64,000 nt of DNA, taken from assembly GCF_963678635.1 (NCBI RefSeq), contig NC_087063.1:38206759-38270758 (forward strand). The letters are read 5' to 3'. Made by a program: the position numbers and the translations under genes. The notes beneath the pieces were generated by a model. It searched no databases. It saw only the letters and a program-made list of their open reading frames with translations, and had not been told where the DNA came from. Source of the DNA: Symsagittifera roscoffensis. Its lineage: Eukaryota > Xenacoelomorpha > Acoela > Convolutidae. Of the stretch, positions 8,426 through 18,001 are shown in pieces. Each line of letters begins with the position of its first letter. Position 1 is the first letter of the stretch.

Positions 8426-10168
8426 TTGGAACAACAAAACGGGGAGGGGGAGTGGATACCGATCGCATTCGCTTCCAGATATTTAAACACACAAGAAAAA
8501 AAATACTCCACAAATGAACTAGAACTGCTAGCAGTAGTATGGTCTGTTGACCGATTTAAACATTATTTGTTAGGAAAAGAATTCGTGATAGCCACTGATC
8601 ATAAAGCACTGGTTTCGGCCTTGGATGAACATAAGTCAAACAAAACCTACCAATCTAGGTTGACTAGATGGGTAGACAGATTACTACCCTATCAGCTTAA
8701 AGTTATTCATTTACCAGGGAAAGATATGGGTATAGTAGATTACCTATCTAGAAACCCGAAAGGTGAACCATGGCCGGAGTCAGTATTGGATGAAAAATTT
8801 GTAGTCACATCGATTGAAAGTTTTCATAAAGCTCTCGACTGTTTAAACAGTCGACTGAGTGATCACGATAGGCTCGACCGGAACGAAAACGTTCTAGAAT
8901 ATTCTAGAATTGATCAAAATGTATCAAATCAGAACACGTCATCTACCCGTTGCTATGGCAACCAAAACGGTCCAAAACGGACAAAGCACGACCGGAACGA
9001 AAGAAATGAAGATTCACGTTCGTGTCAACGAGAAAAGTTTGAAAACTCAAAAATCAGTTTATCTCAAAATCGTCAGCAAATACAGTCGGTCGAATCAGTT
9101 AAAGAAATCGGAAAGTTATCAAATCACGAATCAGAAAATATGCATTCAGGCGAAACAGCTAAAAGAGGAAAAGAAAAAAAGATGGTCAGAATTCAGGATA
9201 GGAATAACACAGACACACTAAGGGAGGAAATAACAGAAACGACGTTCCAAAGAACCAGAATGATACAAAGGACCCCAAACAAATCAGAATTAGATAATTC
9301 GGACTTTGAACAAATACCACAAGCTCATTGGAACACGCTGAACAGACAAATCAGAACAGACACGGGAAATAGTGATCAGTCAACATCAACTGCTACAACA
9401 GCCCAACCTATGTTAGTTTCATTTTGGGAACTAATAGGATCGGAAAAGAATGAGAAACCCCGGCCAATGGAATTAGAAGCCATTTCGGTGATGCAAAGCC
9501 CGAAACCATCGAAACAAACCCAATCAGGAGATGAAACTGAAATTGGACAAATCGTTGAGGTGGACTTAACGATGGACAGCATTGATGAATCGGACTACAG
9601 TTCAGGAACTGAGACTTGTATGGTCACACCGCAACAGAAGACGAGAAGTGGCCATAAATCGCGGAAAAGCAGTTACCAACTGTCGGAGCAGTTAAAGGAA
9701 ACAAATAGCCCACTGTCAATTCTAAAATTATTCGACAAAAATCTACTGGCGGAACTAGTATCAGAGGATACTTGGATGGATCGGCTCAGGCGAGTGGTGG
9801 AACGGAACGATAGACACGGATTCGAGCTAATGGGCCCACACACCAACCCTCTGTGGCACCAGATGTCGGTTGTTGATGACTGCCTACTTGTGGACAATCG
9901 TTTAGCCGTACCTGAGAAGCTGAGACAAGCGGTGCTTCCGCGACTTCATCAAGGATATCGTGGCCAAGAAGCGATGTTGGAGGTTTCCAATTACTTATGG
10001 TGGCCACACATGCACAAAGACATGGTCAATATGGCCGAAGAGTGTAGAAGTTGCATTTGTTATGGTAAGAATGATAAATATATAATCCCAAAAAAATTCG
10101 GCCAAACCACTTCCACTGTTGACACAGCCTGGGCAAGAAGTACAATTAGACTATGCGGGTCCACTTGA
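8291..10168 (+). CDS. pol: RNase H - long polar linker - integrase zinc domain
   Basis: Opens after the TAA at 8288. RNase H motifs: DASHSGLGASL (Asp codon 8396), ELELLAVVW, and IATDHKALVSAL at about 8588-8622. A polar Asn/Ser/Glu/Lys-rich stretch of about 400 residues follows (about 8780-9760), unusually long for a gypsy RNase H-integrase linker. The integrase zinc domain comes last (9946-10060): LHQGYRGQEAM, WWPHMHKDMV, ECRSCICYG. The second zinc His is Tyr (TAT), one C-to-T step from His. The frame breaks in the A7 run at about 10088-10094. Confidence 0.85.
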   Translation, partial: WKEEHSEIFESTKAAVANITKIHYYDPKLLTRVKCDASHSGLGASLEQQNGEGEWIPIAFASRYLNTQEKKYSTNELELLAVVWSVDRFKHYLLGKEFVIATDHKALVSALDEHKSNKTYQSRLTRWVDRLLPYQLKVIHLPGKDMGIVDYLSRNPKGEPWPESVLDEKFVVTSIESFHKALDCLNSRLSDHDRLDRNENVLEYSRIDQNVSNQNTSSTRCYGNQNGPKRTKHDRNERNEDSRSCQREKFENSKISLSQNRQQIQSVESVKEIGKLSNHESENMHSGETAKRGKEKKMVRIQDRNNTDTLREEITETTFQRTRMIQRTPNKSELDNSDFEQIPQAHWNTLNRQIRTDTGNSDQSTSTATTAQPMLVSFWELIGSEKNEKPRPMELEAISVMQSPKPSKQTQSGDETEIGQIVEVDLTMDSIDESDYSSGTETCMVTPQQKTRSGHKSRKSSYQLSEQLKETNSPLSILKLFDKNLLAELVSEDTWMDRLRRVVERNDRHGFELMGPHTNPLWHQMSVVDDCLLVDNRLAVPEKLRQAVLPRLHQGYRGQEAMLEVSNYLWWPHMHKDMVNMAEECRSCICYGKNDKYIIPKKFGQTTSTVDTAWARSTIRLCGST

Positions 10169-11315
10169 AGACCATAAGGGAAAGAAGATATATTTGTTAG
10201 TTGCTATTGATAGATACTCAAAATTTCCGTCAGTCAAAGTTACGAAATCTACAGGGGGAAAATCAACAATAAATTTTCTACGTACCTACATTGACACACA
10301 TCGAATACCAGAATCGATTAAAACGGATCAGTTTTCAGGGTTTAAAGGAAAATCAATGAAAAAATTTTGCACTGAAAATAATATTATTCAAAAATTCTGT
10401 CCCGTCGGTAATCATCGAGGATGTGGATTAGTCGAACGAACGATACAAACTATTAAACGAAGATCGGGAGTAATGCTACTCGAAGAAAAAGTACAATCTA
10501 TTAAATTGTGCTTGAGCACAATAATTAGGGACCTAAGATGGAACAAACAGAAAACAATAAAGTTGTCCCCGTTTGAAGCGCACTTTGGTCGATTACCTAA
10601 AACTGAGTTTCAAATTGTAAGGGATAAATTTCTGAAGGAATCTGATCGTTTAGATAAAGAACATTTGGAGAACTTGGCGTTAACAGCATCGCAGTTGAAG
10701 AGACGCATCGATCAATCCAGGGAAAATGTAAAGATCATCCGAAAAGGACAGAATAGCCGGGACGTCAGCCCACTGTTTCTACGCAACAATGCGGCAGCCA
10801 AAGAAAGAACTAGGGCGAATGAACTAAAGCAGCTACTAGAGGCCAATGCGAGATGGAATGTCACCAGACGGGATATCTCAGATAGCCAACTACGACGAAT
10901 TGTAGACGAAACGAGCACAATAAATCCCGAACTGAGAAAGAAACTCCTATACTCATGGCAAAAAAGATTTATCGAAGACAAACAGACTACATCGGATGAT
11001 AGCTGGTCAGGAAGCTTCCTCCGAAAACATGAGCAAAGAAAGAGTGGAAAGGCCCTAACAATACCGCTGAAAGGCAAAATAGTAGCAGAGACACCGTCAA
11101 CAATCAAAACGGCTGCTGGTGCAGTATATCGAAAGAGCGACATAGCGAGATCAAAACTGCATACACAGCCCAAAGCACAGAGCTCGGAGAAAAAAAGGAG
11201 CCCAACGGGGGAAGAGCCTAGGAGAGAACAACAGAAGTCAGTACTACATCAGGAAGACATAGACAGTGAGTCGGCTGAAGAACATGACGCGAAAGACCAG
11301 GGGCCAACCGATTAG
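10092..11315 (+). CDS. pol: Integrase catalytic core and tail (DD35E)
   Basis: Continues the integrase in the next frame. The catalytic triad is visible: Asp in QLDYAGPL (codon 10149), Asp in KTDQFSGF (10326) and Glu in GLVERTIQT (10434), with exactly 35 residues between the last two. The SPFEAHFGR block near 10570 is the usual end of the core. A basic, coiled-coil-like tail follows. It catalyses strand transfer of the DNA copy into the genome. The frame ends at TAG 11313-11315, after which the same frame stays open for another 800 bp. Confidence 0.88.
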   Translation, partial: KNSAKPLPLLTQPGQEVQLDYAGPLEDHKGKKIYLLVAIDRYSKFPSVKVTKSTGGKSTINFLRTYIDTHRIPESIKTDQFSGFKGKSMKKFCTENNIIQKFCPVGNHRGCGLVERTIQTIKRRSGVMLLEEKVQSIKLCLSTIIRDLRWNKQKTIKLSPFEAHFGRLPKTEFQIVRDKFLKESDRLDKEHLENLALTASQLKRRIDQSRENVKIIRKGQNSRDVSPLFLRNNAAAKERTRANELKQLLEANARWNVTRRDISDSQLRRIVDETSTINPELRKKLLYSWQKRFIEDKQTTSDDSWSGSFLRKHEQRKSGKALTIPLKGKIVAETPSTIKTAAGAVYRKSDIARSKLHTQPKAQSSEKKRSPTGEEPRREQQKSVLHQEDIDSESAEEHDAKDQGPTD

Positions 11316-12122
11316 GAGATAGAAGACAATCGACTATTGGACAAGTTTCAAAACTCGCCAAACGTAGTCACGTCAAGAGAAACAAAGACGGGCGGGGGCC
11401 TAAATCTAGGTGGAAAAAGGGTTAAGCCAAATAGGGCAGGACCACTAGTCCAAAGTGCAAGATCTGGAAAAACCAAGACACAAGAGCCACAATCAACAAA
11501 AACTGTTGAAACAGCAAAAGAATCTAAGAAGCGGGATTGGAGTAATGAAGCTGTATACATAGAGTCGTCTGCACCGAAAGAACCTCCAGTGAGTAAAAGG
11601 ATTACACGGCAAACTAGTGAAAAGGAAATTCTGGACACATTCCAGAATAACAATATGACAACAAAAGAATGGGAGGAAATCACAAACCAGGTTTTGACCC
11701 GAGGGGTACAAAACGAAGCAGAAAAACTACTGAATCAACAAGCGGAATCAATTGTCAATAGCCCGGCAGTATTTGCGGACGAGTCGGACAAAGAAGAGGA
11801 TACAACAACAGTCAGACGAAGCAGTCGACAAACAAAGACCCAGGGTCCAAAGAGATACGGCAGCCCGGTATCACACTCAGTAAAGTTGATTAGTTGTGAC
11901 GACGATGTAACAGAGCTCAACTTGGCAGCACTTGAGGCCTACAGATTGAGACTGGAAAAGTTGAACATCAATAACAAAGAACAACAGAACAACACGTTTG
12001 ACTTACTAGAGAGACATTTGTTCAAAAGGAAATTCGGAGCTACATCGTTGGATGAGTCGGGATCGTGGAACGCTGCAAGAAACAAAGCGGAAGTGATGAA
12101 GAAGACAAGCAAGGAAAACTAA
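11316..12122 (+). CDS. C-terminal extension of the polyprotein
   Basis: Same frame as the integrase core, separated only by the TAG at 11313-11315. About 268 residues, Lys/Glu/Gln/Asn-rich with no recognised fold. It contains VRRSSRQTKTQGPKRYG, a type of basic segment found at the end of gypsy polyproteins. It stops at TAA 12120-12122, about 90 bp before the polypurine tract. It could be an integrase tail or a separate small product. There is no hydrophobic segment, so I do not read it as env. Confidence 0.7.
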   Translation, partial: EIEDNRLLDKFQNSPNVVTSRETKTGGGLNLGGKRVKPNRAGPLVQSARSGKTKTQEPQSTKTVETAKESKKRDWSNEAVYIESSAPKEPPVSKRITRQTSEKEILDTFQNNNMTTKEWEEITNQVLTRGVQNEAEKLLNQQAESIVNSPAVFADESDKEEDTTTVRRSSRQTKTQGPKRYGSPVSHSVKLISCDDDVTELNLAALEAYRLRLEKLNINNKEQQNNTFDLLERHLFKRKFGATSLDESGSWNAARNKAEVMKKTSKEN

Positions 12123-12206
12123 GCTAAAATGAAAACAATTTAGTAAACTGAGATTTATATACTATTTATAAAACTTTATAAGGTAATATAGAAAAATTTG
12201 TTTTAC
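12123..12206 (+). other. Short 3' untranslated stretch of the element
   Basis: AT-rich spacer between the last stop codon and the polypurine tract. It contains TTTATAAAAC-like runs but nothing else recognisable. Confidence 0.5.
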
Positions 12207-12207
12207 T

Positions 12208-12215
12208 CAGGGGAA
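12208..12215 (+). promoter_or_regulatory. Polypurine tract
   Basis: CAGGGGAA directly precedes the TGTGG start of the 3' LTR, the expected place for the plus-strand DNA primer. It is short but has the usual G-run followed by A. Confidence 0.7.
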
Positions 12216-12462
12216 TGTGGTACCGTGTAGTACTGTTGCCACAGTAACCTTGGATAAAGTGTTATTAATATTCTGTTAAGTATTGTTAGTATTATTCAAG
12301 GCCATCCATGCAGGCCAAACGTAACAGTCATTTGGACGGTTGCAATCATAGAAGACACATGAACGTGATCTCTAACAAAACTAAGCAATTCAACAAGACA
12401 GAATTAAAGGTTTTAAATTATTCTCTTTTGCTCTTACCTACTCGTAGCATAGCAATATCACA
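12216..12462 (+). repeat. 3' LTR
   Basis: 247 bp, starting TGTGGTACCGTGTAGTACTG and ending AGCAATATCACA. It differs from the 5' copy at five positions by eye: two in the first dozen bases, one near the middle, and two near GGTTGCAATCATAGAAG. ATGTA follows at once, completing the target duplication. Confidence 0.92.
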
Positions 12463-13788
12463 ATGTAAAGAGATCAAGAGGAAATTGTGTATGAGGTCAT
12501 TTTCAGCAATTGAATTTCAAATGAATTCAAAAAATGCAGTTATACCTATTCATCAAGATATGTCTCATCCGATGCGCCCTTTACGAGTCATTACGTTTTA
12601 CTTTTACTGTTGTACATGTACCATTACGATTTACAATAAACTTAATAAATCAAGCACTTATTCTGTCAGGGGCGAAAAAAAGGAAAGAAAAACGGAAAGA
12701 AAACCGACTGATACTTGCCGAAACCGAACAGCGGAGGGCCAAAAAACATGCAATTTGTTTCAGCCGTTGGCAACATCAATTTGATTAATATGCATATGCA
12801 TCCAGTAAACAAAACAAATCGGCCGAGCGGAATCCATCGGATGGCAAGAGAGATATTTGCATATCGCGTAACGTAAGCATGAGGCGAAACGGGAAAGTTA
12901 GACTTCGTTCTCAAGGATAGCCTGCCAGTTGCTCACTCTCTTCTCAATACAACAATCAAACTTTCTTTTCAAAGAATATGGCCCAATAAACCCCCAGGTC
13001 ATCTCTGGTAAGCCGTATAAAAGTACTGCCACACTAAGCAACTCCACCCAATCCACAAAAATCTCAGAGTGGTTTTGAAAAATCTTACAAACCTTGACTC
13101 AAACCTTGGCTCAAGCAGCTCCGGTTTGGACATAGATGTCATCTTACAAAAAAATGGCCCAGCAAGCTACGTTTTCCAGAAAAGTGAACACGATAATCTC
13201 TTTTCCGTCGAAATTCTCTAGTCTTTCCTATCCCCTCATAAATACGGACAAATTGATCTATTGATTGATACTAACAGCAGTAAGTGGTGCGGCGGATGGA
13301 ACACCGCGAAAACCTCTCCAATTGTCGCAAGCAATTACAGAAAAAAACATCAAGAACAAACGCGACGCAATACGGGACAAGAATCCGAAGCCAAAAGAGG
13401 TTGATACAACCCTGGGCCAACACTACGGACTTCGCGGTCAAAAAAACTGTCTGTGGATGGATTGGAAAGACACCGATAACAAACCGACTGCACTACAACC
13501 ACAGCAGCCGCAACAAAGTGTATGCCACCTCAAAGAACATCTGGTTGGATGCTCAAGATGCACACGAACTTGACAGCGTCTTCCAAGCTATGCAAATATG
13601 GCCTAGAAACAGGTAAGTACCAAGAAACTGACATGACGAAAAGTGACGTAGGAGCAATGTATGTGCCAAAAAACTCAACAAAGTAGTCCAGTTGGACTTG
13701 TGCGAGCCATTTACCCACGTAGAAAGGAGGAAAAATACTCTATAGTAGCCGTTGATGTATTTTATTACTGGCCGTCAGCCTAAGTATG
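12463..13788. repeat. Tandem-duplicated segment, copy A part 2
   Basis: Continues copy A after the inserted element and aligns with 14330-15726. It holds AT-rich DNA with ATGCATATGCAT (12788-12800) and a GTATAAAAGTA TATA-like motif (13016), then integrase remnants from about 13260. The end TATTACTGGCCGTCAGCC adjoins copy B directly. Confidence 0.75.
13262..13788 (+). pseudogene. Integrase remnant, copy A
   Basis: In shifting frames I read a zinc-domain block ending LHYNHSSRNKVYATSKNIWL (about 13490-13550), then VVQLDLCEPF and VAVDVFYYW (about 13680-13770), the start of an integrase core with its first catalytic Asp. The core is cut off at 13788, where copy B begins. Stops and shifts make it non-functional. 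It belongs to an older gypsy element than the one at 5372-12462. Confidence 0.65.
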
Positions 13789-15726
13789 CTCTGTAGTCTT
13801 CGGATTCATCCTTGAAAAATAATTCGTAACTAATCAAACACAGTTATCTGAAAAACAGCAGCAAATTAAAAACAAATTAACTAGAAATTTTAAAAAAAAC
13901 CAAAATAACGCTCTCAACAAAGCAAAAAACATTTTATAATAATTGAAACGTATTATTTTTCTGGGACCTTTTTTGAACTAAATTGAACTTCATTTTGCTA
14001 GTAAAGGAGGGGAAAGTTGAAAACCGCTTCTGTCAGCAGCATACTTAGAAATGGATGAAAATAATCTTCACCGCATTTAGAAAAAGAATGAATAAAGAGC
14101 TACTGTAAATTTGCAAATATGGGTGTAAACAACTTAAGCAGTGAGCTAAATTTAATTACCAAATGTCTGGTTCATGTCTGTTCAGCTGTCGAACAAGCGG
14201 AAACAATGTATGCTCAGTTCGTAGTGATGTGTTGTGAATGTTTGCCTTTTTCCATGCATACTTGTTCAATTATCATGAGTGCACATGTCTGGTACCCAAT
14301 AAAAAAAGACAAATGGTGTACATCTAAAGTTATGAAGAGGAAATTGTGTACGAGGTCAGTTTCAGCAGATGAATTTCAATTGAATTCAAAAGGAGCAATT
14401 ATACCTAATTTACCTCATGAACGTAAGATAGAACACCGCCAAATGTCAAAACGGAGATGGTAGACTATTTGTCAAGATACTTCTCATCCGATGCGCCCTC
14501 TACGAGCCATTACGATTTACATTTACCGTTGTACATTTAGCATCACGATTTACATTTAACATGATAAATCAAGCACTTAGCGCACCAGGGGCGAAAAAAA
14601 AGGAAAGAAACACGGAGGGGAGGAAAGATTTCCCACAGATACTTGCCAAAACCGAACAGCGGAGGGCTGAAAAACATGCAATTTTGTTTCAGAGAATGGC
14701 AACATCAATTTGATTAATATGCATATGCATTTAGGAAACAAAACAATCGGCCGAGGGTTTAAGGTCATGCGAGAGAAATCATCGGATGGCAACAGAGATG
14801 TTTGCATATCGCGTAACGTAAGCATGAGGCGAAAGCGGAAAGTTATACTTAGTTCTCAAGACTTGCCTGCCAGTTGCTCACTCTCTTCTCAATACAACAA
14901 TCAAACTTTCTTTTCAAATAATATGGCCCAATAAATCACTGCCGAATAAAACACTGCCACACTAAGCACGTCCACCCAATCCACAAAAATCTCAAAGTGG
15001 TTTTGAATAATCTTACAAAACTTGACTCAACCCTTGGCTCAGGCAGCTCCGGTTTGGAAATAGAGGTGATCTTACTATAAAAACTGGCCCAGCAAGCTAC
15101 GTCCTCCAGAAAATGAACTCGATAATCTCGTTTCCGTCAAAGTTCTCTGGCCTTTCCTATCCCCTCATCATTACGAAAAGTTGATCTATTGATTGATATC
15201 AACAGCAGTAAGGTGGTGCGGCGGATGGAACACCGCGAAAACCTATCAGTTGTCGCAAGCAAATACAGAAAAAAAACATGAAGAACATACGCGACGCAAT
15301 ACGGGACAAGAATCCGAAGGCAAATGAGGTTAATACAATCCTGAGACAACACTTTCAGACTTCGCGGTCAAAAAAAATCTGTCTGTCGATGGATTGGAAA
15401 GACCCCGACAATGAACCGACTGTACTACAACCACAGCAGCCGCGATAAAGTGTATGCCGCCTCAAATGACATCTAGGTGGATGCTCATAATGCACAGGAA
15501 TTTGACAGCGAATGCCAAGCAATGCAAACATGGCCTAGAAGGTAAGATCCTACTCCTACAAACTGACATAACAAAAAGTGACCTAGGAGCAACGTATGTG
15601 CCCAAAAAACTCAACGAAGTAGTCCAGTTGGACTTGTGCGAGCCCTTTATTCACGTAGAAAGGAAGAAAAATGACGCTTTAGTAGCTGTTGATGTATTTT
15701 ATTACTGGCGGTCAGCCTACGTATGC
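13789..15726. repeat. Tandem-duplicated segment, copy B
   Basis: About 1.94 kb, starting CTGTAGTCTTCGGATTCATC. It is homologous over its whole length to 4861-5371 plus 12468-13788. It has its own differences, such as the TATA-like motif of copy A being replaced, so the duplication is not recent. Around 14320-14335 it shows the continuous, unoccupied version of the site into which the 7.1 kb element inserted in copy A. Confidence 0.75.
15180..15726 (+). pseudogene. Integrase remnant, copy B
   Basis: Duplicate of the remnant at 13262-13788. VPKKLNEVVQLDLCEPF and ALVAVDVFYYW are readable at 15598-15715, and this copy retains a few more in-frame residues. It ends abruptly at 15726, where an unrelated gag fragment begins. 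Confidence 0.65.
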
Positions 15727-15734
15727 TCAAGTTT

Positions 15735-16081
15735 GTTGGACATTCCAATACATTTTCTTATTTGAAACATCTGCATCATGATAAGATGGCAGAAGAGCTG
15801 CTAGCAGAACCCCGTTCACCACAGGGCTCTTGCGAAGACGCTATCGAACGAAAAAAAGGTATCGAACATAGTCGAACAATGAAATCAAATTCATTCGGAA
15901 AGTCAAGATCTACTGCCATAAAGCAAGAATCTTTAGATTAGATGTGGCCTCGACGCCGGGGCGGCCGAACACAAAACACAAACAATAATAGAGGAAGAAA
16001 ACTGAGAGGGCACCAAAATTTCCCACGTGGAAACCAAGACAGGAACTTACAAAACCAGAACAACAAATTGCGCTCACCAAA
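15735..16081 (+). pseudogene. Gag C-terminal remnant
   Basis: The frame carries a Pro/Glu/Lys block, then FGKSRSTAIKQESLD before a stop. After it comes an Arg/Asn/Gln-rich stretch (RRRGGRTQNTNNNRGRK). This resembles the linker and basic region of the Gag at 6296-6538, including the IKQE motif. It is a fragment of another family member, directly followed by the LTR of the next element. Confidence 0.5.
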
Positions 16082-16830
16082 TTTTTTAATCACATTTTGA
16101 TCCTCAAAACGAATTTTTCATTCATAAAACAATTTTGCCAAAATTTCATTCCCACTATAAAAATTTACGCAAAAGCGGAAATAAAACATTAAAGTTGAGA
16201 CAATTTACTAAGTTACAAACCATAACCAATAAAACTTTTAAGTATTGAACAGAAATTTTGATGCTGGTAATCTATCAATTTTTTTCATAGTTTTTATTTT
16301 GCTGGACGGTAGACTGTATAATTGAAATTCAAGTTTTGCAAAATTCAGAAGGTTGGTATTTTCATGGTAATTGTACATAGTCTCTTGGTTTAGTTTGATC
16401 TTTATTATCTCATATGTGCCGGCTATTGAATGTATTAATGAAACTTGAACACAACCACACATGACCACAACCACATTCAAACAAATATCTGAAAAAAAAT
16501 TGAAATGTTCTAATCACCTAGTTCCAGGGGCGTATTTGAGGGGGGACGCCCCTCCTCCTCAACAGGGATTTGAATCCCTGCCGACCCTGTCATCCAGCCC
16601 GATTGGCAAAGTTAAAACTTTAGTTGTATTTACTTATAGCTCACTACGTTGAACAGGTCACTTGACTTTGTACAATTTTTGAAAGCGCAAAATCATGCTA
16701 TTTTGATAAGACTTTAAATAAAAATTTTCAAATTTAGTTGTTTTCATTTAGTTTTCAACTTAACCTTATTTATTGTTTACCAATGCATTCAGATTTCATA
16801 TTGATAGTTGTCTTACAATGCGGTATGATT
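16082..16830 (+). repeat. 5' LTR of the 16-23 kb element (with insertion)
   Basis: Aligns with 22375-22891: TTTGATCCTCAAAACGAATT, TTTGCTGGACGGTAGA, GGTATTTTCATGGTAATTGT and CAACTTAACCTTATTTATTG all have counterparts there. About 215 bp near 16472-16690 are absent from the 3' copy and look inserted. It ends at the primer-binding site 16831-16850 (GGCGCAGTCAGCAAGATTTC). Confidence 0.7.
16472..16690 (-). mobile_element. Possible tRNA-derived SINE inserted in the LTR
   Basis: Present in one LTR and absent from the other. On the minus strand CAGGGATTCAAATCCCTG (about 16562-16579) forms a T-arm-like hairpin containing a good B-box match (GATTCAAATCC). A weak A-box match (TTGCCAATCGGG) lies some 30 bases before it. 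A C/G-rich block with inverted GGGGCGT/ACGCCCC is on its left. No clear target duplication was found. Confidence 0.35.
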
Positions 16831-17345
16831 CGGCGCAGTCAGCAAGATTTCAAAAAAAACACTTAGCATCAATCCAATTTGGAAAAGAGCCTCAATGAAA
16901 CCGCCATCAGAATGGTCCTAATGGCCGCGATAGTCAAAATTGCAGAGTTTGCAACAGACGGGATCGAAGTTCAAAAAATTTTACGAGAGAAACCTAAACT
17001 CGTAGATCCAACCGAACCAATTTTGGAAGTTGAAGCAACTCGGTAAACGGACACACAAAAAATAGAGAAAAAAGAACCAGAAAAAAAATGCGTTAAATGG
17101 AAGAGTTCTCAACTTAACATTATTTATTGTTTACCAATGCGTTCAGGTTTTCATATTGTTAGTTGTCATACAATGCGATATAATTCAGCGCAGTCAGCAA
17201 GATTTTAAAAAAACTTTTAGCATCAATACGTTTTGGAAAAGAGCCTCAGCGGAACCGCCATTAGAATGGTCCTAAAGGCCGCTATTGTAAAAATGGCAGA
17301 GTTCGCAAGAGACGGGATCGAAGTTCGAAAACTTTTAATAGACAA
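16752..17345. repeat. Tandem duplication of the LTR end plus gag start
   Basis: TTTTCAACTTAACCTTATTT (16752) recurs as TTCTCAACTTAACATTATTT at 17106. Both are followed by TTTACCAATGC, the GCGCAGTCAGCAAGATTT primer site, and a gag-like block with GGAAAAGAGCCTCA and AGACGGGATCGAAGTTC. The period is about 354 bp. It duplicates the junction between LTR and coding region. Confidence 0.75.
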
Positions 17346-17400
17346 ATCTGAATTGGATTAACAATCCCACTAGCACGAATCGGGATAAAATTGGAACAGG
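16831..17400 (+). pseudogene. Degenerate gag start region
   Basis: Follows the primer site and is then repeated. It is broken by stops in all frames. Only its position and a short similarity (AQSA-type start, lysine-rich sequence) identify it as gag. Confidence 0.45.
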
Positions 17401-17991
17401 AAAAAACAAAATTTAACCAAATGCTCAATATAAACGAAGGCGAAAAATCAAACATGGAAATAAAATAGTGGGTCAAGAATAACTTCACGCAACTACGCAT
17501 CAAAATCAGAAAAGCAAAAAACCACATGATGAAAACACAGCTTAACCTGAACGCGATTCCTATCCAGCAAAAGGGCGGACGAATACCAATACACCTTCAG
17601 AAATGAGTCGACAGGGAATTGAACAAACTGATATATCAGAAACAAACTGTGGAACCGGACAAATGTTGAGACAAACAGTACATCAACCCGATTGTAATTA
17701 CAGTAAAAAAAGTTCAAACAGTAAAACTGGCGTTAGATTTCAAGAAGTTTAGCAAATTCATACATAAAACAAATCTCGAAAGCCGAATGAAGAACTTCTA
17801 TTATTCAAAATCGCGCAAACATTAAAGTCTGACATAGAAGAGCAAACAGAGTTCTCGTTTCTTGATTTGAGGTAAGCGTACTCGCAAATCGCTCAAAAGT
17901 TTAGCCTCATCGGGGGAAACGCCACGGGAGCCTATCAATTCCAAACAGGTTTCTACGGCCTCATTGTCATGCCGGCAGAATTCCAAAAAGC
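17400..17991 (+). pseudogene. Reverse transcriptase remnant, 5' piece
   Basis: Across frames I read a GGRIPIHLQ-like block, a VKKVQTVKLALDF-like strand, FSFLDLR followed by AYSQ (motif A, about 17860-17890), IGGNATGAYQF and GFYGLIVMPAEFQK. The sequence stops at 17991 inside the PAEFQKA motif and resumes after the non-LTR insertion at 19174. Confidence 0.75.
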
Positions 17992-18001
17992 TACGCCTTC
18001 G

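Larger units (their letters stand above)
5372..12462 (+). mobile_element. Full-length Ty3/gypsy LTR retrotransposon (7,091 bp)
   Basis: Bounded by two 247-bp LTRs that I count as differing at 5 positions, and flanked by the 5-bp target duplication ATGTA (5367-5371 and 12463-12467). The domain order Gag, zinc knuckles, protease, RT, RNase H, integrase is the Ty3/gypsy order. Gag and pol share one frame apart from three single-base shifts in A-runs and four in-frame stops, so this copy should not be autonomous as it stands. It sits inside copy A of an older tandem duplication; copy B at 14300-14340 is the uninterrupted site. Confidence 0.93.

Noticed and set aside
7090..11920. Opposite-strand frames within the 7.1 kb element
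   Set aside because: Shadows of the gag-pol frames, with no motifs.
5618..12122. Host using a genetic code with UAR as Gln
   Set aside because: The four stops would fit, but decayed neighbours also have TAA/TAG at non-Gln positions and the rest of the window gives no host gene to test; kept only as an alternative in the finding.
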